A stretch of 64,000 bases of DNA from Pseudomonas cavernicola (GCF_003596405.1 NZ_QYUR01000002.1:2062501-2126500); one strand, 5' to 3'; counted from the stretch's first letter, positions 18,713 through 27,681 are shown. The notes: generated by a model from the sequence alone, not told the origin. Numbers and translations: made by a program.

Positions 18713-18772
18713 GCCTAACGCTCCGCTTGAGGGGCGCTTTTTGCGGCGTCCCTCTCGAAGCGGTTGTTAGGC
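18713..18772 (-). repeat. attC site, array 1
   Basis: A 60-bp site from GCCTAAC (18713-18719) to GTTAGGC (18766-18772). The interior is nearly palindromic (CCGCTTGAGGGGCGC / GCGTCCCTCTCGAAGCGG). It lies 30 bp past the stop of the leftward 635-residue gene, as expected for a cassette. Confidence 0.85.
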
Positions 18773-18802
18773 AATGCAAAGTCAAGAAATGACCCCCTTA
18801 CC

Positions 18803-20710
18803 CTACTTGATCACCGGCGGCCCCGGCTTCTCGCGCCCGAACTCGACGTAGAGGAAATCCGCCTTCTCGGGTGGCGTCGCGCTCGCGTCATTGAGCACCG
18901 CGTAGCCGAAGGCGCTGAAGAAGCGCGTATCAGGGTACGCGAGGCGGACGTGGACGTAGTCCCCCCACCGGGTGGGCATCAGGCGGGTGCTTGTGCGCTC
19001 ACTTGCCGTCCCGTACCAGACGACGAAGTCGCCGAGAATGCCGACCGCGTGGCTGCCGTAGTGCTTGGTGCCGCCGCCCCAGGCGAGCGAGATGCCGACC
19101 TCGTTATCCGAGTTGGTCGTCAGGCTCGGGTAGGTGTACGCGTGGTCGGCGTTCCAGACCTGCATCTGCTCCACGAGCTTGTAGTCCTGCCCCAGGTCGA
19201 ACTTCGCGATCTGCACGTGCGGGTACGGGAACTCAAAGCCGCCGGCGCCGCCTTTGCCGGCGTCCGCAGTCCAGGCGAACCACACCTGGTTGTTGACGCG
19301 GGTCGCACCGATGATCTGGTGCGAGGTGCTGACCCAGTCCGACGAATCGGGTGCGGCGGACACGATGTCCTGCCCCGTCTTGGTCGACATCGGCCAGTTA
19401 TTGACGGTTCGCTCGCGCCACGCGTAGGTGCTTTCGGTCCCTTTCGACGAGTAGATCCGCAGCGTCGAGTTGTTGACGTGGGCGGCCCAGTAATTCTCCC
19501 CGCTGATGTTTTGGGCCGGCGACCCGAAGGTGAGCGTTGTCTCGTTGACGAAAGCAAACTGGAAATTGATCGTGCCGCCCGCCTTGAGGCTTGCGAGTGG
19601 CAGCTCGAAGAACAGCTTGCCCTGGAAGTCCTTGCCGGTGAACGCGTTGGTGAAGACGTACAGGAACTTATCGTCGTGAGTGATGTCGGGGAAGTCCATC
19701 CAACGATCGCCGAGGCCGAAGGTATCCGAGGTGAAATCCCACTGCCGCTGCCACGCCGCGTTGCCACCCTTGTGCGTCTTGAGATCGGCGGGGCTCGCGA
19801 CCGCGACCTTCACGACGTTCTTGTTCGGGTTGCTCCCGGTGTGGTTCGACTGCACATAGAACACGAAGCAGTCGATCGCTGGCACGTAGTGCAGCACGGG
19901 GTCGCCCGCCCACCCGCCGTAGGTCTTCTCCTCGGCGAAGACCTTGGTGAAGTCTACGTCGGTGAACGTCTTGCCGCCATCGGTCGACAGCTCGAACCAG
20001 AGATTGCCCGACATCAGCACGACGTCCCCGGCCTTCGCGCCGGTCATATCCGGCGGCCAGAGCGTCGTGACGACGCCATCCTCGGTGAATGTGCGGAAGG
20101 TCACAGGATCCTGCGGCCCCGGTGTAGGCGCGCCGCTTTGGTAGTCGAGCGGCTGCGGCGTCAGCGCCGACGGCACGATCGGGCCCACGATCGGTCCCAG
20201 CGGCACCGGCGGCAGGTTCTCGTCGGCCTCGTGCGGCACGCGTGGCACGATCTTCCAGGGGGCGTGGGGCCGTTCGCTGTAGGGCACGGCCAGCACGGAG
20301 CCGCGCGATTTCATCGAATAGCCGTCCCCGCGACGGATGCCCCCCAGCGGCTTGCACGGCACGTAGTGGCAGATCGTCTCGCATGCGTCTTCCGGCGGAC
20401 AGCAGCGCTCGATCTCAGCCCGCAGCTTGACAAGCCTGTCGAGTTCCACCGCTGCGGCCGGGTTGACCGTGCGGTACATCTCGACGAGCGCTTCCAGCGA
20501 TTGCCGGAGTGCCTTGAGCTGCAGGGTGTTCTGATGGACCTCGTTGGCAGTCAGGCACGCGATGCGGCCGATCTTGTCGAGCAGACACGGACCAAGTTCC
20601 ACATCGCGGCGGATCTCCGCGAGCAGCCGCGTCTGCTCAAGAAGCTCCTTCAACACTGTCAAAGAATCACGATGCGGCTCTTCATGTTGATTCGATGAAT
20701 CAGATTTCAT
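18803..20710 (-). CDS. Large BNR/sialidase-type beta-propeller protein with coiled-coil N terminus
   Basis: A 635-residue protein. Residues 1-85 are helical and heptad-like (LTVLKELLEQTRLLAEIRRD). A cysteine cluster follows (ERCCPPEDACETICHYVPC, residues about 101-119). The rest is beta-rich with an Asp-box (ELSTDGGKTFTDVD, S-x-D-x-G-x-T-F) and aromatic blade-like repeats (GDRWMDFPDITHDDKFLYVF), consistent with a BNR propeller as in sialidases. There is no signal peptide and no catalytic set I can verify, so the substrate is unknown. It overlaps the upstream membrane-protein gene by 11 bp, and an attC follows its stop, so the two appear to form one large integron cassette. Confidence 0.7.
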   Translation of the reverse strand: MKSDSSNQHEEPHRDSLTVLKELLEQTRLLAEIRRDVELGPCLLDKIGRIACLTANEVHQNTLQLKALRQSLEALVEMYRTVNPAAAVELDRLVKLRAEIERCCPPEDACETICHYVPCKPLGGIRRGDGYSMKSRGSVLAVPYSERPHAPWKIVPRVPHEADENLPPVPLGPIVGPIVPSALTPQPLDYQSGAPTPGPQDPVTFRTFTEDGVVTTLWPPDMTGAKAGDVVLMSGNLWFELSTDGGKTFTDVDFTKVFAEEKTYGGWAGDPVLHYVPAIDCFVFYVQSNHTGSNPNKNVVKVAVASPADLKTHKGGNAAWQRQWDFTSDTFGLGDRWMDFPDITHDDKFLYVFTNAFTGKDFQGKLFFELPLASLKAGGTINFQFAFVNETTLTFGSPAQNISGENYWAAHVNNSTLRIYSSKGTESTYAWRERTVNNWPMSTKTGQDIVSAAPDSSDWVSTSHQIIGATRVNNQVWFAWTADAGKGGAGGFEFPYPHVQIAKFDLGQDYKLVEQMQVWNADHAYTYPSLTTNSDNEVGISLAWGGGTKHYGSHAVGILGDFVVWYGTASERTSTRLMPTRWGDYVHVRLAYPDTRFFSAFGYAVLNDASATPPEKADFLYVEFGREKPGPPVIK

Positions 20711-20924
20711 GATGCTCTCTTTCTTCTTGGCGTGTGACTAGCGGGCGCACTACCTTTTGGATAAGCGCATCTAGCATGAACCAAGTTGCCAAGAAGGCAG
20801 CGCACTCCAAGGTGAAGCTGTGGAATTTGAAGAAAAGCTCCGCGATGATCCACGCGAATGTCAACGCGGGCACCTGCTCATAAGCCAATCGTTTTACGGG
20901 AAGAAGACGTAACAGTGTGTACAT
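20700..20924 (-). CDS. Small membrane protein, first gene of array 1
   Basis: A 74-residue protein from the ATG at 20924 (MYTLLRLLPVKRLAYEQVPA), with AAGGAGGGT about seven bases upstream. Longer starts up to 20978 have no such site. Two hydrophobic segments (LTFAWIIAELFFKFHSF, CAAFLATWFMLDALI) suggest two membrane helices, with a charged tail RQEEREHHEI. It overlaps the propeller gene by 11 bp, so the two are probably translationally coupled and may act together at the membrane. Family unknown. Confidence 0.6.
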   Translation of the reverse strand: MYTLLRLLPVKRLAYEQVPALTFAWIIAELFFKFHSFTLECAAFLATWFMLDALIQKVVRPLVTRQEEREHHEI

Positions 20925-20980
20925 AACAACCCTCCTTAAAGGGACGACGTAGAAAGGGACGACATAGCAGCTTTCCACCG

Positions 20981-21041
20981 CCTAACTACTATTAGGCGAC
21001 ATCCCCTGTCGTATAACACGCCAGCCAATGTCGCCTAATAT
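20981..21041 (-). repeat. attI-like head of array 1
   Basis: The 22 nt at 20981-21002 are identical to 40091-40112, the head of array 2. On the minus strand both read ATGTCGCCTAATAGTA then GTTAGG, giving an integron core site (G|TTAGGC) directly upstream of the first leftward gene. An inverted copy of the TTAGGCGACAT arm is at 21029-21039. This layout suggests an integron attI site or its remnant; no integrase gene lies beyond it. Confidence 0.5.
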
Positions 21042-21111
21042 TCTGTTGGTTTTCGTACCGCTCTGATTTTCTTGTTATCCGCCGAAGCAAACGCGACAGG
21101 TGTCCGGATAA

Positions 21112-21229
21112 AACGTGACATCAGGGAACAAGCCCTCGTGCCAGCTGGGTGAAACCTTTCGCACTTTGTAGTGAACTTAGTAGCGCTGCTGGCTTCCTGC
21201 TAGCGCTTAGAAAAACGATTTCGCGATAT
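21112..21229 (-). repeat. 118-bp dispersed repeat, copy A
   Basis: About 85 percent similar by eye, in reverse orientation, to 31506-31623. Shared blocks include CCAGCTGGGTGAAACCTTTC and CTTCCTGCTAGCGCTTAG. Copy A lies upstream of the leftward array 1 and copy B immediately upstream of a rightward cassette, so both point the same way relative to cassette reading. Confidence 0.75.
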
Positions 21230-21312
21230 ACGCAACTTCGAATGGGTCTTTATCCTTGCCCCTGTAGCTCCTCGGGTAAGCGCAACGCCATCCGGGTACT
21301 TCCGCCTGGTCA

Positions 21313-21346
21313 CCCCGGATTGCGCCTCCGGCTTATCCGGGCTACG
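21313..21346. repeat. Pseudomonas palindromic repeat (CCCGGAT type)
   Basis: CCCCGGATTGCGCCTCCGG continuing to TTATCCGGGCTACG forms an interrupted palindrome of the kind scattered between Pseudomonas genes. Confidence 0.6.
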
Positions 21347-21464
21347 GCAGTAATCCCAGCCTCGACCGGCCCACCCGCGCTAGTCCCTGCGCCAAGGCAC
21401 TTAATCGCTCTCCATAGGGCCTCCCCGGCATTTGCTTCGTGGGCGCCCCACCCGTACGCAGCGC

Positions 21465-21612
21465 GATGACGTATCGAGCGAACATATACGGCGCGTCTGG
21501 GAGGAAAACTTTAGGACTACGGCGTACGTAAGGTCTGGCGGCAGCTCACGCGTGAGTCGTTGGCGTGGCGCGCTGCACGGTGGCGCGCCTGATGCGGCGG
21601 ATGGGCGAGAAG
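21465..21612 (+). pseudogene. IS3-family orfB fragment
   Basis: Read across one frame change, this encodes IRRVWEENF, YGVRKVWRQLTRE and VARCTVARLMRRMG, the conserved start of the OrfB helix-turn-helix region in IS3-family (IS407/IS51-like) transposases. It is not the same element as that at 2793. It ends abruptly where chitosanase-like sequence begins, so it marks an insertion/deletion join. Confidence 0.6.
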
Positions 21613-22275
21613 GCGTGGATCGCGGCCTACGTCGATGCCCGCGAGGACTGGCTGGCAACGCACGAGAACGAGGCGCTGCACCCCACGGTTTACCGCATGG
21701 AGGCCTTCAAGCGACTTATCCAGTTGGACCACTGGGGACTGGACCTGCCGCTGGTGGTGCGCGGCCAGGAGGTTTCCACCGCCACCCTGAATGGGACACC
21801 GCTGGGCTGCTATGACGGGCCCCAGCCGGGCAGCCGCGCACTGGCGCTGCAGACCTCGCTGGCACATGGGCTGGATGTGCGACTGGTGCAACTGGGCCTG
21901 TCTGGCCGGGGTTCCGATATCAAGGCCGACGGCGTTTGCGGGCAAACCAGCGCAGCGCGGATCAAGGACTTTCAGCAGGCGCACGGGCTGCCGCCCACCG
22001 GCATCGTGGACGCCGCGCTGATCGCCCAATTGCTGACGCGACGCGGTCCCACCGCAGAGCGAGCCACTCCTCTGGCGTGGCCTGACCCAAGCAACTGGCA
22101 AACCGAGGCAGCGCCTGCCTCGCAGATGGCCCCAACCCACATGGAGCTCCCGACATGGCCGGCTCAACCCACCACCCCTACCACCCGATCATCTACGTGC
22201 GCGGCTTTGCTTGATCAATGCATGCTTAGGATCATGCCCAGTAACGACTGGATGCCTCAGCCGTCATCAATCTAA
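21613..22275 (+). pseudogene. Chitosanase-like hydrolase fragment with peptidoglycan-binding domain
   Basis: The frame continues from the IS3 fragment. WIAAYVDAREDWLATHENEA, TVYRMEAFKRLIQ and LPLVVRGQEV resemble the C-terminal half of a GH46-type chitosanase-like hydrolase, and GRGSDIKADGVCGQTSAARI with FQQAHGLPPTGIVDAALIAQ is a peptidoglycan-binding domain. The catalytic N-terminal half is missing, replaced by transposase sequence, so the protein is not expected to be active. The last 70 or so residues are low-complexity and may be read-through beyond the original end. Confidence 0.55.
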
Positions 22276-22409
22276 CGCCTCTTCACTGGCAGTCGCTCTA
22301 CGTAGGGCGACTGCTCGATGGCGAACTGTGAACCCAAAGCGCCCGACAACTCCTCGCCGGGCACTTTCACGGTAAACTACAGGCATCCCAACAGCTAGGA
22401 TGTTGCGAG

Positions 22410-23477
22410 ATGCAGTTTCACAGGGACAATCACTATGTACCGCAGTTTTATCTCAAGCATTGGGCAATAGATAACAAGGTCAAAACCTATCGCTTACTGG
22501 TTTCTAACCAGAACATCCCGCCGTGGAAAGCACACTCAGTCAAAAGCATCGCTTTTCACAAACATCTCTACACCTACCTTGCAGCGCAAGGTGAGACAGA
22601 TGAATTCGAGCGCTGGCTCGATCAGAAATTCGAAGCACCCGCCCAACCTGCCCTAGAAAAACTAATAAAGGGCAACCAGATCAGTCGGTCTGACTGGCAG
22701 CAGATTATCCGGTTTCTAGCGGCTCAAGACGTGCGAACGCCTGCTCGACTTATCGAGACGCTGAATCGACAAAATAGAACGCTGCCAGAAGTTCTCGACG
22801 AAGCACTGCAAACGTCAGTTTCAGAGCTGAAGGAACGGGCAAGGCTTGGGAAGCCAATTGTTGCAAATCCCGATGCGCCAGATCCTTGGCCCATTAAAGT
22901 AAAAGTCGAAAGCGCCTCTGACGGCGACGGCGGGCTTATTCGCGCAGAAGCCACAATCGGCCGCATGTTCTGGCTTCGCTCAACTAAACACTTATTGACG
23001 AGCACGATTGCTCATCTACTGCGACAACGATGGACTGTCCTTATGGCTCCCGAGGGAGTCCACTGGCCCACCAGCGACGATCCTGTCATCAAGCTGAATT
23101 ACTACGAGCAGGGACATTACACGTTTGGCGGCGGATGGGGCTTTCAAGGCTCTGAAATCCTGTTACCGCTAACTCCCAACCACCTGCTCTACTCTCGGGT
23201 CGGCAGTCGCCCGCCACAAAGAGGCTCGGTGTTGTCGATGTCCACCGCATTGGAGGTGCGAAGATTCATCGTCGAGCACGCTCATCGATACGTCTATTCA
23301 CTGCGAGCAGACGTAGATATCGAGAACATCCGCCCAAGGAAGGTTTGCTCGGACGCTCATGCAGCTGAGCAAGCTGCCTGGCAGAACTGGAACACTGAGC
23401 AAAGCCAATCGGAAGCCGAGTTCCACAGACAGGATCCTGCATGTTTCTCGCACAGACACCGGATGGTCGAAGAATAA
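22410..23477 (+). CDS. DUF4238 protein
   Basis: A 355-residue cytoplasmic protein beginning MQFHRDNHYVPQFYLKHWAI, the hallmark NHYVPxFYLxxW of DUF4238, followed by the family block TSDDPVIKLNY. DUF4238 proteins are frequent in mobile regions and sometimes in defence islands; no activity is established. GATGTTGCGAG upstream gives only a weak ribosome-binding site. Its 3' end overlaps the next frame (CoiA-like, from 23441). Confidence 0.8.
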   Translation: MQFHRDNHYVPQFYLKHWAIDNKVKTYRLLVSNQNIPPWKAHSVKSIAFHKHLYTYLAAQGETDEFERWLDQKFEAPAQPALEKLIKGNQISRSDWQQIIRFLAAQDVRTPARLIETLNRQNRTLPEVLDEALQTSVSELKERARLGKPIVANPDAPDPWPIKVKVESASDGDGGLIRAEATIGRMFWLRSTKHLLTSTIAHLLRQRWTVLMAPEGVHWPTSDDPVIKLNYYEQGHYTFGGGWGFQGSEILLPLTPNHLLYSRVGSRPPQRGSVLSMSTALEVRRFIVEHAHRYVYSLRADVDIENIRPRKVCSDAHAAEQAAWQNWNTEQSQSEAEFHRQDPACFSHRHRMVEE

Positions 23478-24084
23478 CAGCCACGCGCGATGAGGACGGC
23501 TTCTGCCCCAGTTGCCAGGAAGTGCTCACAGCTAAACTTGGCGATGTGTACGTGTGGCACTGGGCGCACAAGCCAGGAAGGTCTTGCGACTATCGAAGGA
23601 GCGCGACGTTTTGGCAGTACTCTTGGATGAGCTTCTATCATGCCTGCGGGAGCTGGGACATCGAGATCAGAGTTGATGGCTATGACTTCGACGGAATCAA
23701 TCGGGAGAAGAAGCTTGCGCTCAAGCTCGCCACCAAATTGGATTGGCTTGAAGAGTTTGTGGGGCAGCTAAGGCGGCTGGGTTGAAGCCTGTCGTCATCT
23801 TCAATCAGAAGGCCTTCGACAGCTACCTCCTCAAGGACAGTAAATTCCAACCGAAACGGCGCTCGACGAACCACTGGGTGTTCTTCTGGAAGCATGCCAT
23901 GCAGGGTGATTCAGAGGGACGCTCAGCATCCCTTTGGTTGAACATAGAGGATGGGGTAAAGCCCGACCTTGGGTTGCGTCCTGGGATGTACAACCTCAGC
24001 TATTCCGCAGCTTTTTCGGTGCCATCGTGGTCAGCTCCGAACCCAAGGTCAAAACCAAGCAGTGAATCGCCCTGGCTTCCGTAG
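23441..24084 (+). pseudogene. CoiA-like protein, single-base frameshift
   Basis: The first frame (23441-23785) encodes a zinc-ribbon and nuclease-like start as in CoiA-related proteins: FCPSCQEVLTAKLGDVYVWH, WAHKPGRSCDY, DGINREKKLALKLATKLDW. It stops at QLRRLG. The next frame, from 23782, continues smoothly (LKPVVIFNQKAFDSYLLKDS, NHWVFFWKHAMQ). Joining them needs one extra base near 23780. CoiA proteins act on incoming DNA in competent bacteria; short relatives in mobile DNA are uncharacterised. Confidence 0.5.
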
Positions 24085-24254
24085 GCAGTTTTGAGTACCT
24101 GCTATTGGCCGACTTCTGCCCATTGTAATAGCGGTAGTCCATCCCATTGCTTCCGGCCGGAATTTGCTCTCCTCGAATGGCTGCACTTGGCCGGTTAGCG
24201 ACCGTGTGCCGTGATTGATCCACCCTTGCCCTCCCTCAATGCGGAGGACAAGCC

Positions 24255-24548
24255 ATGAAATCCAGCGCCACCTACAACCATTGCCCTTGGAACAAGGGAA
24301 AGCTGGTCGGGCAGAAAGCCCCACTGCAGCTCAGAGATAATTGGGCCATTCGGCTAAGGCTCCAGATCGCGGAGAGAACCCGGGATCTTGCTCTATTCGA
24401 CCTGGCCATCGACAGCAAGCTGCGAGCCTGCGACTTAACCAAGCTTCGTGTGCGGGACATAGCCCATGGAGACCATGTGTCGTCGCGAGCCATCGTGATG
24501 CAGCAGAAAACTCAGCGCCCGGTGCAATTTGAGATTACTGAGCAATGA
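24255..24548 (+). pseudogene. Tyrosine recombinase, C-terminally truncated
   Basis: There are 97 residues from an ATG preceded by GGAGG. LFDLAIDSKLRACDLTKLRV carries the first catalytic arginine, and VMQQKTQRPVQFEIT the conserved lysine, of a short Pseudomonas tyrosine-recombinase family (usually about 190 residues). The frame ends right after EITEQ, so the HRxxH box and the nucleophilic tyrosine are missing. It is not an integron integrase by sequence. It lies immediately upstream of the multidomain hydrolase and probably marks a junction. Confidence 0.65.
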
Positions 24549-24736
24549 CATCTTCTCCAGCACGGCTATACTCCAAAAAATGCCTTGCACCAGACCTGAA
24601 AACAGTCGCTCCGTGGTGTTGTTCCCGTCGTCTCAGCGCCGTTTTGGACCAGGGTCGGTCAACCCTGCACGTCAGGTGCCCGGCATGGGCTGCAGCCAAT
24701 GCAGCGCAAGGAAAACGGACAGCGGGAGGCAGAGTC

Positions 24737-27613
24737 ATGGACATGCTGCTGGCACGGAACAAGAGTGGCGATGAAGTAGCGGAACTTCGGAAGCAACTGG
24801 CCAGGGCACTGGCCGACGACGGGCGAGGATTCCCCGGACTTGCAGGAGGAAGTGATTTCGACGCATTGACGGAATCGGCGGTCCGTCACTGGCAATCGGG
24901 CATCGGCATAGTGGCGGACGGGCTGGTCGGTCCTTACTGCCAGAGCCTGCTGGGTCTGCGCAAGCTCAAGGACTTGGCCATGGCGCTCAGCGTGGATGCG
25001 GTGAAGCCTCTATTCCCCGCAACCAAACCTTCGAACATCCAACGCTACCTTCCCTATGTCGCTGCGGCCCTGGCAGCGGCCGACCTGACAGACAGACCGA
25101 TGATACTGGCCGCGTTGGGCACCATTCGCGCCGAGACTGAAGGCTTCGTGCCCATTTCGGAGTTTCCCTCGAAGTTCAATACCAGGCCGGGCATGCCGCC
25201 GTTCAGCGCCTACGACGGCAGAGCGGCGCTCGGCAACACCGAGTCCGGTGATGGCGCGAACTTCCGCGGCCGTGGCTTCGTACAACTGACCGGGCGCCAC
25301 AACTATCACGTCTATTCAGAGAAGATCGACTTGGATATCGAAGCGCAGCCGGACCTTGCCAATGCTCCCGAGGTGGCGGCCATCCTCCTTGCGCGATTCC
25401 TTGCCGACCGGGCGTCCAGGATTCGTACCGCCCTGGCCAGTGACAACTACCGCGCGGCCCGCAAGGAGGTCAACGGCGGCTCCCACGGCCTCGACCGCTT
25501 CAGCGATGTCTTCAGACTTGCAGAGCTGATTCCACAGCCGACTCGCGCCCGTCAGGTCAGGGGCGCGGCGGCGAAAAAGGCTGCAGCGGCGCCAACGCCA
25601 GTCGCGCGTCAGCTCGATGCCAGCAAGGACCCGGTGGACCTGCGCGACCGCACCTACATGCCACCGCCCTTGAGCCTGCCCGATGCCTTTCCCAGTGACG
25701 ATCTGATCAAGGAGTATCTGCCGCGCTATACCCAGTCGGGGTTGATCCTCGACCAGGGCCGGGAAGGTGCCTGCACCGGTTTCGGGTTGGCTTGCGTGGT
25801 TAACTACCTGCGCTGGCGCAAGAACGGCAACGGCAAAGTTCCGGAATCGGTCAGCCCGCGGATGCTTTACAACTACGCGCGACGCTACGACGAGTTCGCC
25901 GGCGAGGACTACGAGGGCTCCAGTTGCCGTGGCGCCCTGAAGGGCTGGCACCACCACGGCGTGTGCCTGGAGTCCGACTGGCCCTACGATGACCAAGGCA
26001 CCCTGCCGCCGAAGTTCGGTTATGCCACCCGGGCAACCGACAACACATTGGGCGTCTACTACCGGATCGACATCCGTTCCATCACCGATCTGCAGGCCGC
26101 CATCTGCGAAGTCGGTGGGATCTATGTGTCCGCTTTCACTCACGACGGCTGGAACCAACTGCCAAAACCCAAGGGCAAGGTCAACGGACATGGCGCCCTG
26201 CCGGCCATTCCGTTCGACGGCAGGCCGTCGCAGAGCGGCGGCCACGCCTTCGCCCTGGTCGGTTTCAATGCCACCGGCTTCATCGTGCAGAACTCCTGGG
26301 GCATCACCTGGGGGGGTGGCGGTTTCGCCCTGCTGACCTACGCCGACTGGCTCGCCAATGGCATGGACGCCTGGGTTGCAGCCCTGGGCGTACCGGGGGT
26401 GATGCTCGGCCAACTGGCCGCAGGCCGCAGTACGGCAATCGCCGCGGCCGCGGCCGACAGCTCCCAGTGGTGGGATGAACCCAAGGCCTATGAGCACAGC
26501 GTGATCTTCGGCAACAACGGACGTATCGATCGCCACCTCACCCAGGACGAGCTGAGCCGTTCACTGCTGTACCAGGCCTGCGGGCTGCCGGACCAGTGGT
26601 TCCGTTCCCAGTCGGGCAAGACCAAGCGCCTGGTGCTCTACGTCCACGGCGGACTGAACGACCAGGCCGCCGCCATCGAACGTGCGAGGGCGATGGGGCG
26701 CTACTTCCTGGGCAACGGCTGCTATCCGCTGTTCATCGTCTGGAAGACCGGTGTACTCGAATCCATCACGGACATCATCACCGACATGTTCCAGCGCGAA
26801 CGGGCCCGTGCCGGCGGTTTGCGCGAGAGCATCCAGGACGGGGCCGACATCCTCCTCGAACGGGGAATTGGCCGCCCCCTCGCCCGTCCGATCTGGAGCG
26901 AGATGAAAGAAAACGCCGAGTTCGCCAGCCTACCCACCCGTGGCGGCGACAAACTGGTGACGGCCCTGCAGAACCTGGCCAGGACCTGGGGCGACGATCT
27001 GGAAGTCCACCTGGTGGGACATTCGGCCGGCTCGATCTTCCTTGGCCATGTCATCGACCTGTTCGCCGCACGCGGCCTCGAAACGAACGTCCGCTCGCTC
27101 CACCTCTACGCGCCAGCCTGCACGGTGCAGTTTGCCAATCGCCACTTCGCTCCCCACGAAACGCTGATGCAGAACCTCTACCTGGACATCCTTTCGGACC
27201 GCAACGAGCGGGACGACAGTATCGGCCCCTACGGCAAGTCGCTGCTCTACCTGGTGTCCAACGCGCTGGAAGGCGACCTGCGCACGCCGATCCTCGGCCA
27301 GGCCAACGTGCTCGATCCCGAGTACAAGGGCTGGGACGGCTCCTCCAGCACCGGCGAGGCACTGGGCAAATGGCGCCAGGCCATCCAGTTGGCGGGCCTG
27401 GCCAGGCGCAAGCAGATCGACATCCTCGACGCAGGCACGGTGTTCAGCTACCGATCGGACAAGCCCGCCAACCGCTCCAACGTCACCATCAAGTCGACCC
27501 ATGGCAGCTTCGACAACAACGTGGATGTGGTGAGCCGGACGCTCAAGCGCATAACCGGAACCGAGCCGAAGCAGGAACTCAAGTTGCCGGTGGACGATCT
27601 GCGCGGTTTCTGA
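24737..27613 (+). CDS. Four-domain protein: PG-binding, GH19-like, papain-like protease, alpha/beta hydrolase
   Basis: A 958-residue protein from the ATG at 24737, chosen for GGGAGG eight bases upstream; an open frame extends 64 codons further but looks non-coding. Domains in order: a peptidoglycan-binding segment (residues about 41-73, VRHWQSGIGIVADGLVGPYC); a GH19 chitinase/lysozyme-like domain (about 100-250, IRAETEGF and GRGFVQLTGRHNY); a C1A papain-like protease (Cys346 in GREGACTGFG, His503 in SGGHAFALVG, Asn519 in VQNSWGITWG); and an alpha/beta hydrolase (oxyanion HGG near 636, nucleophile Ser763 in GHSAGS). There is no signal peptide, so it could be a phage- or effector-like toxin needing a dedicated export route. 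GC and codon use resemble the amidase and DUF3616 genes at 33-36 kb. Confidence 0.8.
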   Translation: MDMLLARNKSGDEVAELRKQLARALADDGRGFPGLAGGSDFDALTESAVRHWQSGIGIVADGLVGPYCQSLLGLRKLKDLAMALSVDAVKPLFPATKPSNIQRYLPYVAAALAAADLTDRPMILAALGTIRAETEGFVPISEFPSKFNTRPGMPPFSAYDGRAALGNTESGDGANFRGRGFVQLTGRHNYHVYSEKIDLDIEAQPDLANAPEVAAILLARFLADRASRIRTALASDNYRAARKEVNGGSHGLDRFSDVFRLAELIPQPTRARQVRGAAAKKAAAAPTPVARQLDASKDPVDLRDRTYMPPPLSLPDAFPSDDLIKEYLPRYTQSGLILDQGREGACTGFGLACVVNYLRWRKNGNGKVPESVSPRMLYNYARRYDEFAGEDYEGSSCRGALKGWHHHGVCLESDWPYDDQGTLPPKFGYATRATDNTLGVYYRIDIRSITDLQAAICEVGGIYVSAFTHDGWNQLPKPKGKVNGHGALPAIPFDGRPSQSGGHAFALVGFNATGFIVQNSWGITWGGGGFALLTYADWLANGMDAWVAALGVPGVMLGQLAAGRSTAIAAAAADSSQWWDEPKAYEHSVIFGNNGRIDRHLTQDELSRSLLYQACGLPDQWFRSQSGKTKRLVLYVHGGLNDQAAAIERARAMGRYFLGNGCYPLFIVWKTGVLESITDIITDMFQRERARAGGLRESIQDGADILLERGIGRPLARPIWSEMKENAEFASLPTRGGDKLVTALQNLARTWGDDLEVHLVGHSAGSIFLGHVIDLFAARGLETNVRSLHLYAPACTVQFANRHFAPHETLMQNLYLDILSDRNERDDSIGPYGKSLLYLVSNALEGDLRTPILGQANVLDPEYKGWDGSSSTGEALGKWRQAIQLAGLARRKQIDILDAGTVFSYRSDKPANRSNVTIKSTHGSFDNNVDVVSRTLKRITGTEPKQELKLPVDDLRGF

Positions 27614-27645
27614 CAGGAGCCGCGCATTCGCCTTTAGCCCGATGA

Positions 27646-27668
27646 GGAAGACGTGAACGACGTCTTCC
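27646..27668. other. Hairpin after the multidomain gene
   Basis: A perfect stem GGAAGACGT / ACGTCTTCC with a 5-base loop, 33 bp after the stop. No T-run follows, so it is at best a weak terminator. Confidence 0.4.
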
Positions 27669-27681
27669 GTGGAGCCACAAT

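Larger units (their letters stand above)
21042..21464. other. Gene-free stretch with dispersed repeats
   Basis: Between the attI-like head and the IS3 fragment I find only repeats: the 118-bp repeat at 21112-21229 and the Pseudomonas CCCGGATTGCG element at 21313-21346. Confidence 0.5.

Noticed and set aside
18764..20698. A 644-codon rightward open frame
   Set aside because: Antisense to the propeller gene; Arg/Val-rich with no motif or start site.
24255..24548. Integron integrase candidate
   Set aside because: The truncated tyrosine recombinase lacks integron-integrase features and the HRxxH/Tyr half; it belongs to a different short family.
25316..26536. A 406-codon leftward open frame
   Set aside because: Antisense to the four-domain hydrolase whose catalytic motifs are explicit.
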